Shown: positions 1 through 9,368, counted from the first letter of the stretch. The stretch: 64,000 bases of DNA from Candidatus Methanoperedens sp. (GCA_026552955.1 JAPMTS010000021.1:41165-105164), one strand, 5' to 3'. Notes: generated by a model not told the origin, from the letters alone. Numbers and translations are program-made.

Positions 1-799
1 TAACTATAGTTATCAAGAAAAGGGGACCTGCAACAAAAACCGTTATATAGGTTTCAGCAAGCATCCCCAGCATCTCAAGATACAGGTTTTGATCTGCTTC
101 GGCAGTGTTCCGGTAGTGGATCACCATAGTATCAAATAGAGTTTCCAGGTTACCACTTGTCTCCAAAACATTTATGAGATTGTCAAGAAAATCCCTGAAC
201 TTATCTGACTGGGTATTGAGGGATGCACTCTTTAGCGATGAAACGATATCCTTTCCATGCATTTCAGTATCGATCAATATATATTCGATCTCTTCTGCAA
301 ATTCGCCATAGATATTGCGATACTGGCTCAAGGACTTGAAAATCATAATAAGACTCAATCCACCTTTGCTCATTGCATGCATATATGAAACCGCATGAGG
401 CAGAGTAAGGTCAATTCTCTGCTTCCGTATCTGAGAAACTAATCCCGGATATGCCAGGATCAAGGAATAAGTAGCAAGCGTGAGAAAAAATGATATAAAT
501 ATTATAATTACTAGAATAAAACCGGGCTCACCGTAACCTGTTCCACTAACTCCCATTTTCGGAGCTATTCCTAAATATTTTACATATATTAGACGCCACA
601 GGGGAGTGAGCAATAAACCGAAAACTGCAGCGAATATCCCTGTTATTATTGAATAGAGATATGCTGTGCTTGCATAGATATCCCATGGAATAGGTAGGTG
701 TGCTTGCTTGATAGCAGTTCTCATACCTTTATAATTATCTTTATTCTTCCTTACAAGATTTCCAAATATCGCAAAAGCTAATTTATTTATACGATTCAT
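1..799 (-). CDS. Type II secretion/archaellum-type membrane protein (TadC/FlaJ-like), 3' end cut by window
   Basis: Reading from the ATG at 799 the frame stays open to base 1, giving at least 266 residues of an incomplete protein. It starts MNRINKLAFAIFGNLV, has hydrophobic segments near residues 45-70 and 90-120, and then a soluble helical block containing LPHAVSYMHAMSKGG, which is typical of the T2SSF domain of FlaJ and TadC proteins. A further hydrophobic segment begins at the edge. It lies 13 bp downstream of the ATPase on the same strand. In the family such proteins form the inner-membrane platform of type IV pilus-like machines. Which pilus or secreted product is involved cannot be told here. 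Confidence 0.8.
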   Translation of the reverse strand, partial: MNRINKLAFAIFGNLVRKNKDNYKGMRTAIKQAHLPIPWDIYASTAYLYSIITGIFAAVFGLLLTPLWRLIYVKYLGIAPKMGVSGTGYGEPGFILVIIIFISFFLTLATYSLILAYPGLVSQIRKQRIDLTLPHAVSYMHAMSKGGLSLIMIFKSLSQYRNIYGEFAEEIEYILIDTEMHGKDIVSSLKSASLNTQSDKFRDFLDNLINVLETSGNLETLFDTMVIHYRNTAEADQNLYLEMLGMLAETYITVFVAGPLFLITIV

Positions 800-812
800 A
801 TTTTCAGTCTTT

Positions 813-2516
813 TTATTTTTTGACCCCGGTGTCTGTTCCCTTTGTGACCATCTCCATAGTCATTTTGGCATCTGTATAGTAATTATGTATCAATGAAACG
901 ACTTCGAACTCGTCCATTTCATTTTTTACCATGAATTCCAGGATTTTTTGTCTATTATCGAGTTCTGTAATCAATTTCTTCTCATCCCAGTTACGGGTAG
1001 CCATAATATTCTCCGTAATAAATGATTTCCCGTTCTTTTTGAATGTGTCATCTTTTGGATCCCAGTAATAAAGTTCATTATATTGAAGCTCACCGCTATT
1101 CTGGTCGATTCCCATAAATTCAACCAACTGATCCAAACGCCGTATCTTTTTATTTCCAAAAACCATTATTTTTTGGATACACAGGATATCCAGTGCCTGG
1201 ATCATCACACGCGGGACATTTATGGGATCTCCTTCAAGCCTGCTCACTACAGTATTTACCGAATCAGCATGCATAGTCGAATATGTGGTGTGTCCCGTAT
1301 TCATAGCCTGGAACAAGGTCATACCTTCTTTGCCCCTGATCTCTCCCACAATAATATATTCAGGACGCTGGCGAAGTGCCTGGCGCAGGAGTTCATACAT
1401 ATCTATGTCATTTACACTTGTTCCTTTTGTAAGTGATTCCCTTGTCACACTTCCTATCCAGTTCGTATGATGCAGCATGAGTTCATGAGTATCTTCAATG
1501 CTGACTATTTTGGCAAGTGGGGGAATGAAGAGGGAAACTGAATTCAATGAAGATGTTTTTCCTGCTGCCGTTGCTCCGGAAAAAATGATGCTTTTTCCCG
1601 TTTCCACGGCAAGCCATATAAATGCAAGAACATCTGACGAATATGTGCCATTTCTGATAAGATCAGCAGGAGTAAATGCCTGATCACGAAATTTCCGTAT
1701 TGTGAACGTACTCCCCCTGAATGTGACCTCTTTTCCAAGTGAAGCATTCAATCTCGAGCCGTCCGGAAGTGTGCTATTTATTAAAGGCTCACCCAGGGTT
1801 ATCTGCTTTCCGCATCGTTGAGTGAGCTTCACCACAAAGGAATCCAGTCTTTGTTCTTCAAAAGATAAGTTTGTCTTTATGTTATTAAATTTTCTATGGT
1901 ATATGAATATTGGTATATCCGAACCATCGCAGGATATGTCTTCAATATTTGGATCTCTCATCAAGGCATCAAGCCTTTCATAACCTATGTAATCCCTCTT
2001 TATGAAATATAATATCTTATAAATGGCTTTTGCGTCGATTTCAATCGAATAGCTATCTATCAGGTCGATCGTTTTATCCTCAATGATTTCCTCTTTTGTC
2101 TTGTTTCCAGTCTCATTAATGGAAATTGTATCCAGGATATTTTCGTAAATGGTCTCAAGCACGATCCGTTCATACACAGATAGTTCCGGCTCAACAACGA
2201 AATAGAGGTGCTCATTTTTCTCCTGATTGAATAATATGGATATAAACGCACAGGGCTTATTTACCCAGTATCGTTCTTTTTCAATATAACCATCCACCCC
2301 ATTAAAAGAAACAATATCTCCGAAATGCTCAAGCCAATAGGGGTCAAGTTTAAGTTTTTTCCTGAAAAGGATATGTATATAGCTTCTAAAATCTTTGTAT
2401 TCTTCAATGATCACATCTTTCAAGCTTTTTGATTTATTTTCAGATTTTTCACCGTGAAATATGGGGACTTTTTTTGCATGTGAATTCGGGACAGTATTAG
2501 AATTTAGTGAATCCAT
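813..2516 (-). CDS. Type II/IV secretion system ATPase (TadA/FlaI/VirB11 family)
   Basis: A 567-residue cytoplasmic motor ATPase that would power assembly of a type IV pilus-like filament or secretion apparatus. The N-terminal ~200 residues are the variable FlaI-like region. DPNIEDISCDG near residue 190 is the conserved entry to the ATPase core. The Walker A SGATAAGKTSSLN is near residues 310-322, and the Walker B with Asp box follows around 389 (YIIVGEIRGKEG). The gene is co-directional with the membrane partner downstream and divergent from the KaiC-like genes. Family membership is clear. Its substrate, and whether it is archaellum or pilus, is not shown, since no archaellin or pilin gene lies in the window. 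Confidence 0.9.
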   Translation of the reverse strand: MDSLNSNTVPNSHAKKVPIFHGEKSENKSKSLKDVIIEEYKDFRSYIHILFRKKLKLDPYWLEHFGDIVSFNGVDGYIEKERYWVNKPCAFISILFNQEKNEHLYFVVEPELSVYERIVLETIYENILDTISINETGNKTKEEIIEDKTIDLIDSYSIEIDAKAIYKILYFIKRDYIGYERLDALMRDPNIEDISCDGSDIPIFIYHRKFNNIKTNLSFEEQRLDSFVVKLTQRCGKQITLGEPLINSTLPDGSRLNASLGKEVTFRGSTFTIRKFRDQAFTPADLIRNGTYSSDVLAFIWLAVETGKSIIFSGATAAGKTSSLNSVSLFIPPLAKIVSIEDTHELMLHHTNWIGSVTRESLTKGTSVNDIDMYELLRQALRQRPEYIIVGEIRGKEGMTLFQAMNTGHTTYSTMHADSVNTVVSRLEGDPINVPRVMIQALDILCIQKIMVFGNKKIRRLDQLVEFMGIDQNSGELQYNELYYWDPKDDTFKKNGKSFITENIMATRNWDEKKLITELDNRQKILEFMVKNEMDEFEVVSLIHNYYTDAKMTMEMVTKGTDTGVKK

Positions 2517-2599
2517 TCCATCAACTCAATTATTATACATTATTATCATTATAATCACGTTAAATTCATATACTTTTCCCTCTATTATTAAATATATTT

Positions 2600-3418
2600 A
2601 TGAAACTCTTGAGAAATCCCACAGGTATAGATTCCCTTGACTCAGTGCTCCGGGGTGGTTTTCCTCCCGGTTCTCTCGTATTATTGCAGGGTGAGATAGG
2701 TGCAGGAGAGTTCGAATTTGCGATCTCATCTATCGCACGACTGCTTAGCAGGCCAAAGGCCGATGATATATTTCCCGGAAAGGTGTGTTATATTTCGTTA
2801 ACACGCGGAAAAGATGATGTCATGAAAGAGGTTGCATTTTCGTTCCCGGAATTCCACAATATGATCAGTGATCGTCTTGAATTCAAGGATTTTTCCGAGG
2901 CCTTTTTTGCAAGATCTATTATTCCTATCAAATGGCGTTCATCTTCCCAGACCGAACTTTCATTTGATTCCCTGAAGTGGGATGAGGAGGAAGAAAACCT
3001 TGTTGTTGCACTCATCGATTATCTTGATAAGAATGCTAAAGGAAGCATTGTAATACTAGATTCTTTGACAGTACTTGCCCAGCATTGCCTGGAAAGGATG
3101 GAATGGAAAGACCTGATCTTGTTCTTGCGCGGTCTTCAAAAAGCTTCAAAAAAATGGGATGGTCTTGTATATACAATGTTAAGTGAAGGGATATTCGAGA
3201 GGAACAAACAGATCGAGATCCAGGATTGTATGGACGGGGTGATGGTTTTTGAATGGGATAAACAGGGGATATCACAAAGGCAGCGCATCATGTATATGAA
3301 AAAATTCAGAGGACTTCTCCCGGCATTGGATCAGGATAATATTGTCAATTTTGAGACACAGATCAGTTCGCAAAAAGGTTTCGAAGTTTCAAATGTTAAA
3401 AGAGTGAGAGGAAGATAA
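2600..3418 (+). CDS. KaiC/RAD55-like protein with degenerate P-loop
   Basis: 272 residues with the RecA/KaiC-like opening TGIDSLDSVLRGGFPPGSLVLLQGEIGAGEFEFA. The P-loop position reads GEIGAGEF, so the lysine and Ser/Thr of a working Walker A are replaced by Glu and Phe. SIVILDSLTVLAQ near residue 150 fits the Walker B strand. Loss of the lysine suggests no ATP hydrolysis and a regulatory or scaffold role, as for FlaH-like proteins. It overlaps the next gene by one base (TAATG), so the two are probably made together. An AT-rich promoter-like tract (around 2583-2598) lies just before the ATG, suggesting a leaderless or very short-leader transcript. The partner could be the intact paralogue downstream or the divergent secretion ATPase. 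Confidence 0.75.
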   Translation: MKLLRNPTGIDSLDSVLRGGFPPGSLVLLQGEIGAGEFEFAISSIARLLSRPKADDIFPGKVCYISLTRGKDDVMKEVAFSFPEFHNMISDRLEFKDFSEAFFARSIIPIKWRSSSQTELSFDSLKWDEEEENLVVALIDYLDKNAKGSIVILDSLTVLAQHCLERMEWKDLILFLRGLQKASKKWDGLVYTMLSEGIFERNKQIEIQDCMDGVMVFEWDKQGISQRQRIMYMKKFRGLLPALDQDNIVNFETQISSQKGFEVSNVKRVRGR

Positions 3419-4116
3419 TGGATTCACTTAATACAGGAATAACAGGACTTGATGAAATGCTCAAGGGGGGGATCCCGAAAGAACATATTATTGCAGTTCT
3501 TGGTTCACCGGGTACCGGCAAATCCACTTTTGCTCTGCAATTCATATATGCAGGACTCCAGAAGGGTGAGAATTGCATATACCTTAGCCTTGAAGAAAGT
3601 GAGGATACGATTGTTAAAACCGCTTCGATCTTCGGCTGGGACCTTAAGCCATACATTACCAATAAAAAATTAGTCTTGATACGGTTAAGCGCCATGAACA
3701 TTAAAATAACGGCCAGCCGGGTTGAAAATGACCTTCCAAGACTTTTTGAGTCATTCGGCGTGAAAAGGCTTGTTATTGACCCGATCACGTTGTATGAAAT
3801 GCTGTATGAAAGTGAATCTGAACGCCGGGAACGCCTCTTTAATTTTGCAGAGAAAATAAGAGAACATGGGATAACGGTGGTCATGACTTCAGAAACTAAC
3901 AACAGCAATGCATATAATTCAAAATTCGGGCTTATCGAGTACATAGCTGACGGTGTTATCATTTTAAGACAGGTAAGACCGACCGACCTCAGGGCAGTGA
4001 CAACGGTGATCGAAATCTCAAAAATGAGGCGCAGTGACCATTCAAGAGACATCAAACCTTATGTAATTTCAAAAAATGGGATAATAGTACACTCAGAGGC
4101 TGAAGTTTTCTCTTAA
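3418..4116 (+). CDS. KaiC-domain ATPase (RAD55 family)
   Basis: 232 residues forming one complete KaiC/RecA-like domain. TGITGLDEMLKGGIPKEHI leads to an intact Walker A (GSPGTGKSTFALQF, about residues 30-43). Next comes YLSLEESEDTIV, the typical catalytic Glu pair of KaiC-like proteins, and then VIDPIT as Walker B. There is no second domain and no output domain, unlike cyanobacterial KaiC. Archaeal proteins of this type are thought to act in signal transduction or motility control. The gene is translationally coupled to the degenerate paralogue upstream. Substrate and partner are not evident. Confidence 0.85.
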   Translation: MDSLNTGITGLDEMLKGGIPKEHIIAVLGSPGTGKSTFALQFIYAGLQKGENCIYLSLEESEDTIVKTASIFGWDLKPYITNKKLVLIRLSAMNIKITASRVENDLPRLFESFGVKRLVIDPITLYEMLYESESERRERLFNFAEKIREHGITVVMTSETNNSNAYNSKFGLIEYIADGVIILRQVRPTDLRAVTTVIEISKMRRSDHSRDIKPYVISKNGIIVHSEAEVFS

Positions 4117-4128
4117 GTTTTAAGAGAA
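4108..4128. terminator. Inverted repeat over the KaiC-like stop codon
   Basis: Perfect 9-bp arms (TTCTCTTAA / TTAAGAGAA) separated by 3 bases, centred on the stop codon at 4114-4116 and followed by an A/T-rich stretch. This could be a hairpin acting in termination or mRNA stability. Confidence 0.35.
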
Positions 4129-4207
4129 GAAATATATAATAGTCTTCCTGAATATGATGACAGTATCTTTGCCATTTTTGTAATCAATTAAAGCAAGATG
4201 GTATCAA

Positions 4208-5143
4208 ATGAATTCAAAACACAGGAACATTAAATCAAGGAAACCAGGAAAAAGGCCCTCCTCTAATTTGAGAATTTCCATAATAATCGGCATGGTGCTT
4301 ATTCTTGTGCTGATCTATATTCTTATCCCGCAGGGAAGCGATAAATGGAGGGTGAATGATGAGGGTATTTTTTCTTATCCAAAAGACCGTGGGGAGGTTG
4401 ATGTCAAAGTCCTGAAAACCGAATCGAGGTCAGATTATATTCTTAAGACCATTTCTTTTACGAGTAAGGATTATATGGTAGAAGGACTTCTTCGCATTCC
4501 GGTTTCAGGAAATAAAGTACCTGCTGTGGTAATCCTGCCCGGAGCTAGTGTTCCAAAGGAAGGAACACAAACGCTCGCGGATATTTTTTCCGGATTGGGA
4601 TATGCGAGTATAGGTATTGAACAGCGAAACCGCGGGGGAGTGGATATGGAATATGATTATGATCTCTGGCAAAAAAGAAAAGAACCGGTGGAGCATAAAA
4701 TGGTTTTTGATGCCCTGCGGGCAGTTGATGTTCTAAGGCAGGAGCCATCGATAGATCCCGGGAAAATAGCAATTATGGGCGAGAGCAATGGAGGTCGTTT
4801 TGCTATCATCGCAACAGCTATCGATCCTGGCATTTCCGGAGTTATCGGTATCAGTACGAGCGGTTACGATACTGAGTCTAATATTCGTGAAATCAGTGAT
4901 GTTAATATCATTAAATTCTATCGTTCGATTGATCCGGAGACGTATCTTAAGTTCCTTCCTCCAAGAAAAATCGTGATGCTGCATTCAGTAAATGACACGA
5001 TCATTCCCATTGATCTTGCCAGAAATACATTCAATAAAGCTATTGAGCCAAAGAAGTTTTACACCGTAACCACAGGTACGCATGGATACAGCGAAGGCAT
5101 GAAGGAGCCTCTTGAGCGAGAATTGAACCTTATGCTTGGATGA
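4208..5143 (+). CDS. Membrane-anchored alpha/beta hydrolase (dienelactone hydrolase/S9-like)
   Basis: 311 residues. A basic N-terminus (KHRNIKSRKPGKRPSS) precedes a single transmembrane helix at about residues 23-42, so the catalytic domain should face outside. The nucleophile elbow is GESNGG (IAIMGESNGGRFAI). A catalytic Asp fits SVNDTIIPID and the His fits TGTHGYSEG, both in the usual order. PAVVILPGASVP near the front provides the oxyanion-hole strand. Length and fold fit acyl-peptidase or dienelactone hydrolase relatives; the substrate is unknown. It is convergent with agmatinase, with only 25 bp between them. Confidence 0.8.
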   Translation: MNSKHRNIKSRKPGKRPSSNLRISIIIGMVLILVLIYILIPQGSDKWRVNDEGIFSYPKDRGEVDVKVLKTESRSDYILKTISFTSKDYMVEGLLRIPVSGNKVPAVVILPGASVPKEGTQTLADIFSGLGYASIGIEQRNRGGVDMEYDYDLWQKRKEPVEHKMVFDALRAVDVLRQEPSIDPGKIAIMGESNGGRFAIIATAIDPGISGVIGISTSGYDTESNIREISDVNIIKFYRSIDPETYLKFLPPRKIVMLHSVNDTIIPIDLARNTFNKAIEPKKFYTVTTGTHGYSEGMKEPLERELNLMLG

Positions 5144-5168
5144 GGATTTTCTTGCTTTCTGCGGATTT

Positions 5169-6035
5169 CTACAGAGTCTGTCGTGCTTTTGCACTCCCAG
5201 CTATGAAATCACGTACAAGCTTTGCCCCAAGTACTGCTGTTCCCCCGGAATCATAAGCCGGGGCGATCTCGACCAGGTCAAAACCCACTATCTGGGGGGC
5301 AAGGCATGATATTACTGCCCTGACATCACGCGGTGTTATTCCATAGGGTTCGGGTGTGCCAAGAGCAGGCGCGTAAGCAGGATCGATCGCATCCATATCT
5401 ATTGATAAATAGACAGGCCCTTTGATATAATCACGAAATTCAGAAATAACTTTTTCGATACCTATTGAATGAACGTCTTCTGACGTAAACATTTTTACTT
5501 TGTTTTCACGGACATAATCGTATTCTTCACGTGTTCCGCTCCTTATTCCGATGGAAACATACTTATTGGTCAAGTCCTCAATAACATGCCTTGATATGCA
5601 TGCATGGCTGTTCTTTTCATCCCTGAACTCTTCCCTCATGTCCATGTGTGCATCAAGTACCACAAATCCCAGTCCGGGATTTTTCTTTAAACAGGCTTTT
5701 ACGAACGGGTATGAGAGGGAATGTTCTCCTCCAAGAATTACAGGTATCTTGCCATCGTTGACAAATTTATCTGCATATTTTGAAATTCCAGGAAGCGTAT
5801 CATCGATGGTATCGGCAACTTCAAGATTTCCTGCATCATGGATATCCACATCTGCCAGGTCATAATCAAAAAAACTGCTATATGTCTCAAAATTATATGA
5901 TGCGGCTCTCATCTCATCAGGTGCCAACCTGCTGCCGAGCCTGTAACTTGAAGTGCCATCAAACGGCACCCCGCAAATAACATAGTGGGCTTTTTCATAA
6001 TCGGAATTTGCATCCGCGAAAATGATCTTGTGCAT
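5169..6035 (-). CDS. speB: Agmatinase
   Basis: 288 residues of the ureohydrolase family. It would cleave agmatine to putrescine and urea in the cytoplasm. The binuclear manganese ligands are visible in order: GGEHSL, DAHMDMREE, and SIDMDAIDPAYAPALGTPEP. It is immediately downstream of eIF5A (stop and start adjacent at 6035/6036). This pairing makes sense because polyamine supply is needed for the hypusine modification of eIF5A. Arginase is a family alternative, but the archaeal neighbourhood favours agmatinase. Confidence 0.93.
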   Translation of the reverse strand: MHKIIFADANSDYEKAHYVICGVPFDGTSSYRLGSRLAPDEMRAASYNFETYSSFFDYDLADVDIHDAGNLEVADTIDDTLPGISKYADKFVNDGKIPVILGGEHSLSYPFVKACLKKNPGLGFVVLDAHMDMREEFRDEKNSHACISRHVIEDLTNKYVSIGIRSGTREEYDYVRENKVKMFTSEDVHSIGIEKVISEFRDYIKGPVYLSIDMDAIDPAYAPALGTPEPYGITPRDVRAVISCLAPQIVGFDLVEIAPAYDSGGTAVLGAKLVRDFIAGSAKARQTL

Positions 6036-6422
6036 TTAAATACGCATGTCGATCTTCATTTTTCCCATAGAGATCAGGTATGAAATTTCTTTTCCGGCTT
6101 CGATCTTATCTTTATAATCCTCCGGTATTTTTAGTTCAAGTGTAGAATAGTCGGCCATATCCATTATCTGGCATACGTCGCCCTTTACCGCCAGGACCTG
6201 TCCGTTCTTTCTTTCTACGATGGGGACATAAGTCTTATCCGTAACTGGCTGCACGATCGAGCGTTTTGTGCCGTCAAAAATGCCGATAGCATCGATCCTT
6301 GCTTTTGCTGAGCCATGTTTTCCCGTTTTTGCATGAGAAATACTTTTAATAACACAGGGTTCATCATCAATTAAGACGTATTTTCCTTCTTTTAATGTCC
6401 GGACTTCAACTTGTTCCTTCAT
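6036..6422 (-). CDS. eif5a: Translation initiation factor 5A (hypusine-containing)
   Basis: 128 residues, full length for archaeal IF5A. The N-terminal SH3-like domain carries the modification loop KTGKHGSAK, with Lys35 as the expected hypusine or deoxyhypusine site. A C-terminal OB-fold follows. It acts at the ribosome to relieve stalling and aid peptide bond formation. The ATG at 6422 has a strong Shine-Dalgarno (AAGGAGAT) upstream. Forms a two-gene operon with agmatinase. Confidence 0.96.
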   Translation of the reverse strand: MKEQVEVRTLKEGKYVLIDDEPCVIKSISHAKTGKHGSAKARIDAIGIFDGTKRSIVQPVTDKTYVPIVERKNGQVLAVKGDVCQIMDMADYSTLELKIPEDYKDKIEAGKEISYLISMGKMKIDMRI

Positions 6423-6869
6423 TGTTTAATCTCCTTGCCTCATGATAGCTTATTTATATAAAATGATTAAAAAAGTACATACTTATTTTTAATCACATTT
6501 ATTTTAAATTATTCTTTTGCTTTACCGTTAGTCTTTTTTAGCCTTCTGATGACTTTTGGAAGCATAACGCTTAATTTAAAATACTTCCTTATAAGCTTTA
6601 TCAATGTCCCTTCTGTTTCGGAAGACCATGTTCTTTGACAGGATTAACAGGATCGACAGGATACGATTAATTTGATTAATCCCGTAAATCCTGTCGGTCC
6701 TATCTGAAAAATCGATGTATGTTCTTCAATCCATTTTAGGGTAGAAGCAAGTGTTGAAGCAATTTATTTATAGTTATTAATATAATTCAAGGTAATCATG
6801 ACGCTATGGTTTAGCCATGGGAGAGGGTTCAAATAACTATATCATTCGTAAGAATTATAAAGCCGGATA
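6423..6869. other. 447-bp intergenic region with a repeat-built hairpin
   Basis: AT-rich divergent spacer between eif5a and the RNase P operon. I see no convincing gene or tRNA in it. It should carry both promoters; a TATA-like tract lies around 6760-6785. Its only structured part is the dispersed repeat and hairpin at 6637-6701, listed separately. A GGTTCAAAT string at 6828-6836 resembles a tRNA T-loop, but no matching tRNA arms surround it. Confidence 0.6.
6637..6701. repeat. Dispersed GACAGGAT-type repeat forming an inverted repeat
   Basis: Bases 6637-6668 match 63876-63907 with one difference. Within the element the arms 6649-6662 and 6688-6701 are inverted copies (13 of 14 pairs), with an inner ATTAAT/ATTAAT pair in the loop. 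It is built from short CAGGAT/ATCCTG units. Found in intergenic DNA only; looks like a small dispersed, possibly MITE-like, repeat family. Confidence 0.75.
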
Positions 6870-7523
6870 ATGTCGCAGTTTGATCCTAAATTCTATGACT
6901 TTTTTACGCATCCTGATAGTCCCGGCCAGATGGCAGCAGAAGCAAAGAGGTATGGCTATTCCGGAATAGTCGTGACCAACTCGAAAATAAATAAAGGAAT
7001 TGTTCTTCCGGATGATTTTTCTATTTATAAGGGGATTGAGATACAGGCAAAGCCATCCAGGATCCGGGAAGAAATAAAAAAATTAAAGAACTCAAATCTT
7101 ATCTCTATAGTCAGAGGAGGGGAAGAAGAACTAAATCGTGCAGCTGTGGAATCTGCCGGTCTTGACATACTTTTGCAGCCCCTCGAATTCAATAATGTTC
7201 TTGCAAAAGCCGCAAGCGATAATTCTATAGCTATCGGATTCAACCTTGGCTCCCTTATAAAACTTAAGGGAGATGCGCGAATAAGGGAATTGAAGTATAT
7301 GAGAACCAATATCAAACATACCAGGAAATACAAACTCGAAATGATCCTCACCGGTGATCTTGGTTCGGTATATGACCTTCGTTCCCCGAGAGAAATGGCG
7401 GCGCTTTCAAGCCTTTTCGGGATGACACAATCCGAAGCTATTGATGCAATGAGCGCTGCACCTATGGGTATCCTTCGTAGGAAAAGCCTCAATTATATCC
7501 AGGAAGGTGTCGAATTAATATGA
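6870..7523 (+). CDS. rnp3: Ribonuclease P protein component 3 (Rpp30)
   Basis: 217 residues with the TIM-barrel-type Rpp30 fold. It starts MSQFDPKFYDFFTHPDS, contains GYSGIVVTNS, and has the typical C-terminal block SPREMAALSSLFGMTQSEAIDAMSAAP. It is a protein subunit of archaeal RNase P, which trims tRNA 5' leaders. It is the first gene of a long co-directional operon and overlaps rnp2 by ATGA. Rnp3 and Rnp2 are encoded together and are known to form a complex with the catalytic RNA. Confidence 0.92.
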   Translation: MSQFDPKFYDFFTHPDSPGQMAAEAKRYGYSGIVVTNSKINKGIVLPDDFSIYKGIEIQAKPSRIREEIKKLKNSNLISIVRGGEEELNRAAVESAGLDILLQPLEFNNVLAKAASDNSIAIGFNLGSLIKLKGDARIRELKYMRTNIKHTRKYKLEMILTGDLGSVYDLRSPREMAALSSLFGMTQSEAIDAMSAAPMGILRRKSLNYIQEGVELI

Positions 7524-7882
7524 AGACCCTGCCAACCTTACGGGAAAAAAAGAGATATATAGCGTTTGAAATTAATTCGGAGAATATGATTTTAAGGCAG
7601 GATCTGGTCAGGGAGATTTCAAATTCAATAATATCTTTATTCGGTGATATTGGAGCGAGCCAGATAAGACCCGCGCTAATGTCTTTTGAAGGTAGATCCG
7701 GAATACTTCGCTGCGCCCGGGAAAAAACAATTGAAACAAGGTCAGGTCTGGCCTGTATCAATAATATCCGGGGAATACGTGTTTCTATCCGGGTACTTGG
7801 CATATCCGGCACTATCAAAGGTGCAACGGAAAAGTTTATACAACAATCACTCATTAAAGAGTCAGAACCAGAAAGGAGATGA
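7520..7882 (+). CDS. rnp2: Ribonuclease P protein component 2 (Pop5)
   Basis: 120 residues, the expected size for archaeal Pop5. Starts [18 protein letters not shown], and [21 protein letters not shown] near the end is the conserved RRM-like strand region. It partners Rpp30 in RNase P. The start overlaps the rnp3 stop and its end overlaps the psmA ribosome-binding site, so the three are translationally linked. Confidence 0.9.
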   Translation: MKTLPTLREKKRYIAFEINSENMILRQDLVREISNSIISLFGDIGASQIRPALMSFEGRSGILRCAREKTIETRSGLACINNIRGIRVSIRVLGISGTIKGATEKFIQQSLIKESEPERR

Positions 7883-7886
7883 TAAT

Positions 7887-8660
7887 ATGCAAATGGCACC
7901 ACAAATGGGATATGACAGGGCAATAACTGTTTTCAGTCCTGATGGAAGATTGTTTCAGGTCGAATATGCGCGTGAAGCGGTCAAACGCGGAACAACGGCA
8001 GTTGGGGTTAAAGCCATGGATGGAGTGGCTTTATTGGTTGATAAGCGTGTTACCAGTAAATTACTTGAAGCGGAATCAATTGAAAAGATATTCCAGATAG
8101 ATGATCATATCGGCGCAGCCTCATCAGGTCTTGTTGCCGATGCCAGGGCGCTCATAGATCGAGCCCGTGTTGAAGCCCAGATAAATAAAGTAACTTATGA
8201 TGAACCTATAGGGGTCGAGGTACTTTCCAAGAAGATCTGCGACTTTAAGCAATCATATACGCAATATGGTGGCGTAAGACCTTTTGGAACCGCTCTTCTT
8301 ATCGCTGGTGTTGATGATCACAGGGCAAGGCTTTTTGAGACCGATCCGAGCGGCGCTCTCCTTGAATATAAGGCCACAAGCATCGGTTCGGGAAGGACCG
8401 AGACCATGGAGGTCTTCGAGAAAAAATATACTGATGATATCAAACTGGAGGATGCAATTATTCTGGGGTTGGATGCGCTTCACAGCACAACAGAAGGAGT
8501 TTTTAACGCTTCAACGATCGAAGTGGGGATAATTGAACTTTCAACCAGGAAATTCAGGAAACTCACCCCTTCAGAAGTGGAGAAATATGTTGAACGGGTT
8601 ATAAAGATGCATGCCTCTGAAACCAAGGGAAAGGATAAGAAAAAGAAATCAGAAGAGTGA
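7887..8660 (+). CDS. psmA: Proteasome subunit alpha
   Basis: 257 residues of the 20S proteasome alpha ring. The start is set at the ATG at 7887 because GAAAGGAG sits 7-14 bases upstream and [22 protein letters not shown] is the conserved alpha N-terminus. An in-frame extension to 7686 would only overlap rnp2. The N-terminal gate residues and the [13 protein letters not shown] core are present. The C-terminus is lysine-rich ([11 protein letters not shown]). It lacks the catalytic Thr of beta subunits. Placing psmA between RNase P and exosome genes is the classic archaeal superoperon order. Confidence 0.97.
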   Translation: MQMAPQMGYDRAITVFSPDGRLFQVEYAREAVKRGTTAVGVKAMDGVALLVDKRVTSKLLEAESIEKIFQIDDHIGAASSGLVADARALIDRARVEAQINKVTYDEPIGVEVLSKKICDFKQSYTQYGGVRPFGTALLIAGVDDHRARLFETDPSGALLEYKATSIGSGRTETMEVFEKKYTDDIKLEDAIILGLDALHSTTEGVFNASTIEVGIIELSTRKFRKLTPSEVEKYVERVIKMHASETKGKDKKKKSEE

Positions 8661-8667
8661 GTAAAAT

Positions 8668-9363
8668 ATGGTTACTCTAGATGAGTCCATAATAGCGCGA
8701 CTTAAGACACATGGGAAAACTTTTGAGGTTTTTGTAGAACCTGAGGGGGCGCTGGCCTTAAAAAAGGGGGATTCTGTAAAGATCGAGAATATCCTGGCAG
8801 TGGAGGATGTGTTCCTGGATGCTAAGAATGGAGACAGGCCTGCTGAACAGGATGTAATTAACGCATTCGGGACAACCGATGCATTGAAGATCGCAGAAAA
8901 AATCGTCAGGGAAGGAGAGCTTCATCTTACAACTGAACAGAAAAAGAAGATACAGGACGAAAAAAAGCATAGAGTAATAAGTATCATTGCGACCAATGCC
9001 ATCAATCCCCAGACAAAGGGGCCGCATCCGCCTGCGCGGATAGAAGCAGCCATGAATGAAGCTGGGGTGCATATCGATCCTATGAAAAATGTGGATGAAC
9101 TTGTAGGGATCGCAATGAAAGCGATAAGGCCCCTCATACCGATACGTTTTGAGGAAGTAAATATCGCAATCAAGCTTCCGGCGCAATTCGCTACAAAAGC
9201 CTATGGCAGCGTTGCCGGATTTGGAACCCTGACAAAGCAGGAATGGCAGAATGACGGTTCCTGGGTAGGGGTTATAACAATTCCGGCGGGAAGGCAGGAT
9301 GAACTGTACGGCCTCCTGAACCGACTGACAAAAGGGAGTGCAGAGACAAAGTTCTTAAAGTGA
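8668..9363 (+). CDS. sdo1: Ribosome maturation protein SBDS/Sdo1
   Basis: 231 residues with the three-domain SBDS layout. The FYSH domain (MVTLDESIIARLKTHGKTFEVF to about 90) has LTTEQKKKIQDEKK at its boundary. A central helical domain contains TNAINPQTKGPHPPARIEAAM, and the C-terminal ferredoxin-like domain follows. In eukaryotes SBDS removes Tif6/eIF6 from the large subunit; archaeal orthologues are assumed to do the same. The gene sits just before the exosome genes, as in most euryarchaea. Confidence 0.95.
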   Translation: MVTLDESIIARLKTHGKTFEVFVEPEGALALKKGDSVKIENILAVEDVFLDAKNGDRPAEQDVINAFGTTDALKIAEKIVREGELHLTTEQKKKIQDEKKHRVISIIATNAINPQTKGPHPPARIEAAMNEAGVHIDPMKNVDELVGIAMKAIRPLIPIRFEEVNIAIKLPAQFATKAYGSVAGFGTLTKQEWQNDGSWVGVITIPAGRQDELYGLLNRLTKGSAETKFLK

Positions 9364-9368
9364 TGTAA

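Noticed and set aside
1083..1683. Plus-strand open frames inside the secretion ATPase gene
   Set aside because: They are antisense to a clear ATPase with conserved motifs and match nothing.
6820..6845. tRNA-like GGTTCAAAT string upstream of rnp3
   Set aside because: No acceptor stem, anticodon arm or pairing T-stem can be built around it.
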